11,767 nucleotides of DNA from Chitinophagales bacterium (GTDB lineage: Bacteria; Bacteroidota; Bacteroidia; Chitinophagales; UBA8649): positions 1-11,767 of the forward strand of contig JADHRO010000042.1 of NCBI GenBank assembly GCA_016777395.1, given 5' to 3'. Positions within the stretch are counted from its first letter, which is position 1, and every line of letters starts with the position of its first letter. Shown in pieces: positions 7,423-11,767 of this stretch. The notes below the pieces were generated by a model. It was not told the origin of the DNA. It saw nothing but the letters and a program-made list of their open reading frames with translations, and ran no database searches. The position numbers and the translations under genes were made by a program.

Positions 7423-9165
7423 ATGTATAGAACACATCATTGCGGAGATCTTAGAATAGGGCATATTGGACAAGAAGTTAGTCTAGCAGGTTGGCTGCAT
7501 AAATCCAGAGATTTGGGAGGAATGACCTTTGTGGATTTAAGAGATCGATATGGCAAAACACAATTGGTTTTTAATATGGATACCGACAAGGAATTGTGCG
7601 CTTCGGTGCGCAAAATGGGTAGAGAAAGTGTATTACAAATTAAAGGAAAGGTAAGGGAGCGAAGCAGTAAGAACACCGGAATGGCTACAGGCGATATCGA
7701 GATTGAAGTGGCTGAGCTCCTCCTATTAAATAGCGCAAAGACTCCCCCCTTCACTATTGACGACAATACGGATGGTGGAGAAGAATTAAGGATGAAATAT
7801 CGTTACTTAGACATTCGAAGAGACAAAGTTCGAGAGAATTTAATCTTTAGGCACAAAGTGAGCTTGGAAGTCAGAAAATACTTGAGTCAATTAGAATTTG
7901 TAGAAATTGAAACACCATACTTAATTAAGTCAACTCCGGAAGGCGCTCGCGACTTTATAGTTCCTTCTCGAATGAATCAAGGTTTATTCTATGCATTACC
8001 GCAATCACCTCAGACTTTTAAGCAATTACTGATGGTAGCGGGCATGGACAAGTATTTTCAAATTGTAAAATGCTTCAGGGATGAGGATTTACGAGCGGAT
8101 AGGCAACCAGAATTTACGCAAATTGACTGTGAAATGTCCTTCATCGAGCAAGAGGATATATTGAATGTATTTGAAGGCTTAACTCGCCATTTGTTGAAGG
8201 AATTAAAAGCGGTTGACGTGCAAGAATTTCCTCGAATGACTTATGACGATGCTATGAGAAAGTACGGGAATGACAAACCGGATATCCGATTTGGAATGGA
8301 GTTTGGAGAATTAAATGATATTGCACAGCACAAAGAGTTTAAGGTATTTAATGCTGCCGAGTTAGTTGTTGGTATCGCAATACCTGAAGGGAATACTTAT
8401 TCTCGAAAGGAAATTGACAAGTTGATTGACTGGGTGAGACGTCCGCAAGTTGGTGCGCTTGGTATGGTATACGTGCGATGTAACGAAGACGGGAGTTATA
8501 AATCTTCAGTAGATAAATTTTATGATCAAGGGGATTTGGCAAAATGGGCAGAACGGACTGGGGCAAAAGCGGGAGATTTGATTGCTGTGCTGTCTGGCGA
8601 CAAGCATAAGGTAAGGGCCCAACTAAGCGCTTTACGCATGGAAATGGCCGTACGCTTGGGTTTGAGAAAAGCGGATGAGTTTGCTCCATTATGGGTCCTA
8701 GATTTCCCTTTACTGGAGTGGGATGAAGATACTGAAAGATTTCACGCAATGCATCATCCATTTACTTCACCAAAAGTTGAAGATATGGCTAAATTAGATA
8801 CTGATCCAGGGTCAGTGCGAGCAAATGCTTACGACCTAGTCTTAAATGGCAACGAAATTGGTGGTGGATCAATCAGAATTCATGATAAAGAAATGCAAGC
8901 GTTGATGTTTAAGCATTTAGGCTTTACTCCAGAAGAAGCACGAGAGCAATTCGGTTTCTTAATGGATGCATTTGAATATGGCGCACCCCCACACGGTGGA
9001 CTCGCTTTTGGCTTAGACCGCTTGGTCGCCATATTGGGTGGACAAGAATCTATTAGAGATTTCATTGCCTTTCCCAAAAACAATGCAGGAAGAGATGTCA
9101 TGATAGACTCGCCAAGTGTTATTGATCCAGCACAGCTTAAAGAATTAGGGATTGATTTGAAATAG
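7423..9165 (+). CDS. aspS: Aspartyl-tRNA synthetase (bacterial type)
   Basis: Class II synthetase that charges tRNA-Asp with aspartate in the cytoplasm; 580 aa, normal for the bacterial type. The N-terminal anticodon-binding OB fold (1-105) starts MYRTHHCGDLR and has GWLHKSRDLGG. The catalytic core has motif 1 near ETPYLIKSTPEGARDF (163-178), motif 2 FRDEDLRADRQPEFTQID (218-235) and motif 3 GLAFGLDRL (526-534). The GAD insertion lies at about 290-410. Leu31 sits where non-discriminating enzymes carry His, suggesting an enzyme specific for tRNA-Asp. ATG 7423 is chosen over the in-frame TTG at 7399 because MYRTH is the usual family start and the TTG lies in the promoter box. It is first in a likely three-gene transcript, with the next ATG 27 bp after its stop. 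Confidence 0.98.
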   Translation: MYRTHHCGDLRIGHIGQEVSLAGWLHKSRDLGGMTFVDLRDRYGKTQLVFNMDTDKELCASVRKMGRESVLQIKGKVRERSSKNTGMATGDIEIEVAELLLLNSAKTPPFTIDDNTDGGEELRMKYRYLDIRRDKVRENLIFRHKVSLEVRKYLSQLEFVEIETPYLIKSTPEGARDFIVPSRMNQGLFYALPQSPQTFKQLLMVAGMDKYFQIVKCFRDEDLRADRQPEFTQIDCEMSFIEQEDILNVFEGLTRHLLKELKAVDVQEFPRMTYDDAMRKYGNDKPDIRFGMEFGELNDIAQHKEFKVFNAAELVVGIAIPEGNTYSRKEIDKLIDWVRRPQVGALGMVYVRCNEDGSYKSSVDKFYDQGDLAKWAERTGAKAGDLIAVLSGDKHKVRAQLSALRMEMAVRLGLRKADEFAPLWVLDFPLLEWDEDTERFHAMHHPFTSPKVEDMAKLDTDPGSVRANAYDLVLNGNEIGGGSIRIHDKEMQALMFKHLGFTPEEAREQFGFLMDAFEYGAPPHGGLAFGLDRLVAILGGQESIRDFIAFPKNNAGRDVMIDSPSVIDPAQLKELGIDLK

Positions 9166-9192
9166 TGTAAATTTACGATTCAAGCCTAAATT

Positions 9193-10647
9193 ATGACTCC
9201 ACTTGTAATCGTTATAACTATTTGCGCGTACTTCCTTTTCCTTATGGGGATAGCGCAGCTCACTAAAGGCAGAGCAGATAATGCAGCTTTCTTTTCGGGA
9301 AACAAAGAATCAAGATGGTATTTAGTGGCATTTGGAATGATAGGAGCTTCACTTTCTGGGGTGACTTTCCTTTCGGTACCCGGGCAAGTAGAAGGCAATT
9401 CTTTCGCTTATATGCAAATGGTAGTTGGGTATTTACTGGGTTATACTTTCATTGCTTTAGTGCTGCTACCGATGTATTATAAACTTAATCTAGTTTCAAT
9501 TTACCAATATTTAGAAACTCGTTTTGGCGCGGCCGCACATCGCACAGGTTCAGCTTTCTTTTTGTTAAGTAGAATTATTGGTGCTGCATTCAGACTTTTT
9601 TTGGTAGCAGGTGTATTGCATTACTTTTTATTTGCGCATTATGACGTACCCTTCATTTTTACAACAATAATAACAGTAACTCTTATTTGGGTTTACACCT
9701 TTCAGGGGGGGATTAAGACCATCGTGGTGACAGATACTTTGCAAACCTCGTTTATGATTTTTGCATTGATTTTTGCTACTTACTATATCATGAAAGAGTT
9801 AAATCTTTCCTTTGGAAGTATTTGGGATCAAGCAGCATCACTAGGATATACGAAAGCCATTTTTTTAGAAAACTTCGCAGAAAGCAAGCAACATTTTTTC
9901 AAACAATTTTTTAGTGGAGCATTGATTGCTTTGGTCATGACTGGTTTAGATCAAGACATGATGCAAAAGAACTTGACTTGTAAGAATGTGAAAGAAGCCC
10001 AAAAAAATATATTCAGTATGAGCGTTATGCTGATACCCATCAATTTTTTATTTTTATGCTTAGGCGCATTTCTCTTTATTTACGCCAATAGCAAGGGAAT
10101 TGTTCTTCCAGCTAGAGCAGATTACCTCTTTCCAGAGATTGCCTTAAATCATTTTCCAGTAACAGTAGGAATTATTTTTTTATTGGGTTTAATTGCAGCA
10201 GCATACTCTAGTGCAGATTCAGCACTCACTTCATTGACAACTGCTTTTTGTGTCGATTTCTTAGGCATGCACAAACAAGAAAAATCTACAGATAAAGCGA
10301 CCCGCCTAAAAGTACATGTCGCTTTTTCACTGATTATTATACTGGTGGTTTGCTTGTTTGATAGCTTAGGGGATGAGAGTGTAATTTCTAATATTTTTAG
10401 ATTTGCGGGGTATACCTATGGTCCATTATTAGGTTTGTTCATATTTGGATTGTTTACTAAATTTAAGGTGCGCGATAAATTCATCCCTATGGTATGCTTT
10501 ATTTCTCCGGTATTGACTTATCTGGCTTCAGCATATTCTCCTGATCTTATAGGGTATACTTTTGGGTATGAATTGCTCCTACTTAACGGTGGACTTACTT
10601 TTCTTGGCCTTTTGGCTATTACACAGTTCAACAAAAAATTAGATTAA
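9193..10647 (+). CDS. Sodium:solute symporter (SSS family)
   Basis: Inner-membrane sodium-driven uptake carrier of 484 aa with about 13 predicted helices and the LeuT-like inverted-repeat fold. Seen: TKGRADNAAFFSGNKES after the first helix, GASLSGVTFLSVPG in the second, YQYLETRFG (104-112), GLDQDMMQKNLTCKN (251-265), which is the family's conserved loop, and YSSADSALTSL (338-348), the helix with the serines of the Na2 site. The signatures are intact, so transport activity is expected. The solute is unknown; SSS members carry sugars, amino acids, sialic acid, acetate and others. ATG 9193 is the only start that keeps the full first helix. The stop lies 3 bp before the LOG-family ATG, indicating a shared transcript and perhaps a shared metabolite, which is inference. 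Confidence 0.93.
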   Translation: MTPLVIVITICAYFLFLMGIAQLTKGRADNAAFFSGNKESRWYLVAFGMIGASLSGVTFLSVPGQVEGNSFAYMQMVVGYLLGYTFIALVLLPMYYKLNLVSIYQYLETRFGAAAHRTGSAFFLLSRIIGAAFRLFLVAGVLHYFLFAHYDVPFIFTTIITVTLIWVYTFQGGIKTIVVTDTLQTSFMIFALIFATYYIMKELNLSFGSIWDQAASLGYTKAIFLENFAESKQHFFKQFFSGALIALVMTGLDQDMMQKNLTCKNVKEAQKNIFSMSVMLIPINFLFLCLGAFLFIYANSKGIVLPARADYLFPEIALNHFPVTVGIIFLLGLIAAAYSSADSALTSLTTAFCVDFLGMHKQEKSTDKATRLKVHVAFSLIIILVVCLFDSLGDESVISNIFRFAGYTYGPLLGLFIFGLFTKFKVRDKFIPMVCFISPVLTYLASAYSPDLIGYTFGYELLLLNGGLTFLGLLAITQFNKKLD

Positions 10648-10650
10648 CAA

Positions 10651-11337
10651 ATGACGAATAAACCAGTTAAAAGTTGGACCGAAGTTCAAGCGAAATCCAG
10701 TTGGACCATGTTCAAAGTAATGAGTGAATTTGTAGAAGGCTTTGATCGTATGGAAGAGATTGGCCCATGCATTTCTATCTATGGTTCTGCGAGGACGAAA
10801 GTTGAGGATAAATATTATAAAATGGGGGTTAAGGTAGCCGAACGATTGGTGGAGGAAGGTTATGGGATTATAACCGGAGGGGGTCCAGGAATTATGGAGG
10901 CAGGCAATCGTGGCGCTCAAAATGCAGGAGGAAAATCTGTTGGTTTAAATATCGATTTACCTTTCGAACAGTTTTCTAATCAATACATTGATCATGATAA
11001 AAATATAATGTTTAATTACTTCTTTGCAAGAAAAGTCATGTTTGTTAAATATGCGCAAGCGTTTGTTTTGCTTCCAGGGGGTTTTGGGACAATGGACGAA
11101 CTCTTTGAAACGTTAACCTTAGTTCAAACCAAAAAAATTGATCGAGTACCTATTATATTAATGGGAAAAGAGTTTTGGGGAGGAATGTTAGACTGGATAA
11201 AGAGCACTATGTCGGAAAAATATAAAACGATTAGCACCCAAGATCTTGAGCTCATTCATCTTACGGATGATGTGGATCAGGTTGCCAACATAATTATTGA
11301 TTTTTATGCAAATTCAAGCTTGCGTCCAAATTTTTAA
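10651..11337 (+). CDS. LOG-family Rossmann-fold protein (putative nucleotide phosphoribohydrolase)
   Basis: Cytoplasmic Rossmann-fold protein of 228 aa, formerly annotated as lysine decarboxylase (TIGR00730 type). Characterised relatives hydrolyse nucleoside 5'-monophosphates to a free base and ribose 5-phosphate, including cytokinin-activating enzymes in plants and actinobacteria. Seen: ISIYGSAR (41-48), ITGGGPGIMEAGNRGA (74-89) and LPGGFGTMDELFET (141-154), the PGGxGTxxE signature with its Glu at 150, plus FARKVMF (125-131). An approximately 38-residue N-terminal lead precedes the core. The real substrate in this organism is not known. The ATG lies 3 bp after the symporter stop, giving strong operon evidence. 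The stop TAA (11335-11337) falls in an inverted repeat bounding the next intergenic region. Confidence 0.93.
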   Translation: MTNKPVKSWTEVQAKSSWTMFKVMSEFVEGFDRMEEIGPCISIYGSARTKVEDKYYKMGVKVAERLVEEGYGIITGGGPGIMEAGNRGAQNAGGKSVGLNIDLPFEQFSNQYIDHDKNIMFNYFFARKVMFVKYAQAFVLLPGGFGTMDELFETLTLVQTKKIDRVPIILMGKEFWGGMLDWIKSTMSEKYKTISTQDLELIHLTDDVDQVANIIIDFYANSSLRPNF

Positions 11338-11343
11338 ACCATG

Positions 11344-11407
11344 AAAAACGCAAGACTGCAAATCTTTGCTGATACTATTAAGCTAACTCATCAATTGCGT
11401 GTTTTTT
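11344..11407 (+). terminator. Long-loop stem ending in a T run after the LOG gene
   Basis: AAAAACGCAA (11344-11353) pairs with TTGCGTGTTTTT (11395-11405 used) as a ten-pair stem with one bulged G at 11401, and the right arm ends in six T residues (11402-11407). The loop is 41 nt and contains a small GCAA/TTGC hairpin. It could end the aspS-SSS-LOG transcript, but the long loop and low GC make this tentative. Confidence 0.3.
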
Positions 11408-11420
11408 ATGCATCAAAACT

Positions 11421-11478
11421 GTAAGATACGGGCCTAAGCAACCAGCTCGTTATCTTGCACTTTACACGACACTTAGGC
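11421..11478 (+). other. Bulged hairpin with pseudoknot potential, possible structured RNA
   Basis: Bases 11421-11433 (GTAAGATACGGGC) pair with 11445-11458 (GCTCGTTATCTTGC) in 13 pairs with one bulged T at 11450 and an 11-nt loop. Loop bases CTAAG (11434-11438) are complementary to CTTAG at 11472-11476; alone, GCCTAAG/CTTAGGC (11432-11438 with 11472-11478) is a perfect 7-bp repeat. The interleaved order is that of an H-type pseudoknot. Two of the stem pairs (11422-11457 and 11431-11447) are G-U in a rightward transcript and would be A-C mismatches leftward, so a rightward RNA fits better. A further stem, GCCATT/AATGGC (11489-11494 with 11523-11528), encloses a small GCTT/AAGC hairpin. I do not recognise a known RNA family. 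Folding potential alone does not prove an RNA gene. Confidence 0.35.
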
Positions 11479-11531
11479 ACCTACATTGGCCATTTGATTT
11501 GGCTTTGCAAGCTACACGGAATAATGGCTGT

Positions 11532-11767
11532 TTAAAATAACTCAAACTTCATCAGTCGACACTCTAACTTCCCATTAAACAACTTAATTTTTGCAGCTGT
11601 TCTTAGGCCTATGTGCTTACGTGCTTCTACATTGCTTGAGATAATCCAGGCCGTCCAACCGGTATAGTGATGCTTAAGGTGGTCCCCAATCCGCTGATAA
11701 AACTCATTGATATGCTCATCTTTTATCCGTTCGTCATAGGGCGGATTCAAAAATAAAACACCTTCTT
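11532..11767 (-). CDS. THUMP/RlmL-type rRNA methyltransferase, C-terminal fragment
   Basis: Only the last 78 or so codons are visible; the gene enters from the right edge. The fragment reads EGVLFLNPPYDERI, where NPPY is the catalytic motif IV of class I SAM-dependent methyltransferases acting on an exocyclic or ring amine. It continues with FYQRIGDHLKHHYTGWTAWI, SNVEARKHIGLRTAAKIKLF and the ending NGKLECRLMKFELF, the usual C-terminus of the Bacteroidota RlmL-like proteins (23S rRNA guanine-N2 methyltransferase family with an N-terminal THUMP domain). The TTG at 11748-11750 is internal, since the frame is open to base 11767. The THUMP domain and SAM-binding motif I are outside the window, so the exact rRNA site is inferred only at family level. 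It is convergent with the LOG gene across a 194-bp gap. Confidence 0.85.
   Translation of the reverse strand, partial: EGVLFLNPPYDERIKDEHINEFYQRIGDHLKHHYTGWTAWIISSNVEARKHIGLRTAAKIKLFNGKLECRLMKFELF

Noticed and set aside
8348..8761. 137-codon open frame on the minus strand inside aspS
   Set aside because: A shadow of the aspS coding frame, with low-complexity, non-family-like protein.
9167..9176. Palindrome GTAAATTTAC between aspS and the symporter gene
   Set aside because: Short and AT-rich, with no second copy or flanking promoter signal, so chance is the simplest explanation.
9193..10647. Symporter as a possible specific proline (PutP) or sialic acid carrier
   Set aside because: Only family-wide SSS motifs are visible; no substrate-specific signature can be read, so no gene symbol is given.
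11432..11478. GCCTAAG/CTTAGGC as an integron attC site
   Set aside because: attC core boxes need RYYYAAC and GTTRRRY; here the AAC/GTT bases are AAG/CTT, the span is shorter than usual, and no integrase or cassette array is visible.
1..11767. Search for CRISPR arrays, tRNA or rRNA genes, insertion sequences or defence genes
   Set aside because: No regular repeat-spacer pattern, cloverleaf, transposase-like frame or known defence motif was seen in genes or gaps.

Overview
The window comes from a Bacteroidota (Bacteroidetes) chromosome. The markers are a PorP/SprF outer-membrane protein of the type IX secretion/gliding family, an rbfA gene followed directly by a LolC/LolE-like FtsX permease, TAnnTTTG-type -7 promoter boxes in place of a clear TATAAT, generally weak Shine-Dalgarno sequences, and AT-rich DNA. 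The order or genus cannot be fixed from what is visible. The content is mostly core metabolism, envelope and translation, with no phage, insertion sequence, CRISPR array, tRNA or rRNA.

Layout, left to right. Rightward block 1 (1-2606): the 3' part of glycerol kinase (glpK), a bile-acid/sodium-symporter-family (BASS) transporter with a TTG start, and an unrecognised secreted protein with weak MORN-like repeats. The last gene overlaps convergently by 47 bp with a leftward MsbA-type ABC exporter (2560-4380). A 67-bp divergent spacer with one TAnnTTTG box on each strand separates the exporter from the rightward pair rbfA and lolC/E-like permease (4448-6036), which overlap by one base (TGATG). A convergent 153-bp gap with candidate terminators leads to a leftward porP/sprF gene (6190-7257). 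A 165-bp divergent spacer leads to rightward block 2: aspS, a sodium:solute symporter and a LOG-family Rossmann protein (7423-11337), with gaps of 27 and 3 bp. The right edge holds the 3' end of a leftward THUMP/RlmL-type rRNA methyltransferase (11532-11767).

The genes fall into envelope biogenesis (MsbA-like exporter, LolC/E-like permease, PorP/SprF), translation and ribosome function (rbfA, aspS, RlmL-like), and uptake or metabolism (glpK, BASS, SSS, LOG). No new multigene system stands out. The least explained part is the 194-bp gap between the LOG gene and the methyltransferase (11338-11531). It is dense in inverted repeats, including a 13-bp bulged hairpin whose loop can pair with a downstream segment in a pseudoknot arrangement. 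Two G-U pairs make this fold fit a rightward transcript better than a leftward one. It is bracketed by an 8-bp inverted repeat and could be a structured RNA or 3' UTR, or a small mobile or repeat element. The secreted MORN-like protein (1941-2606) is the other item of unknown role.
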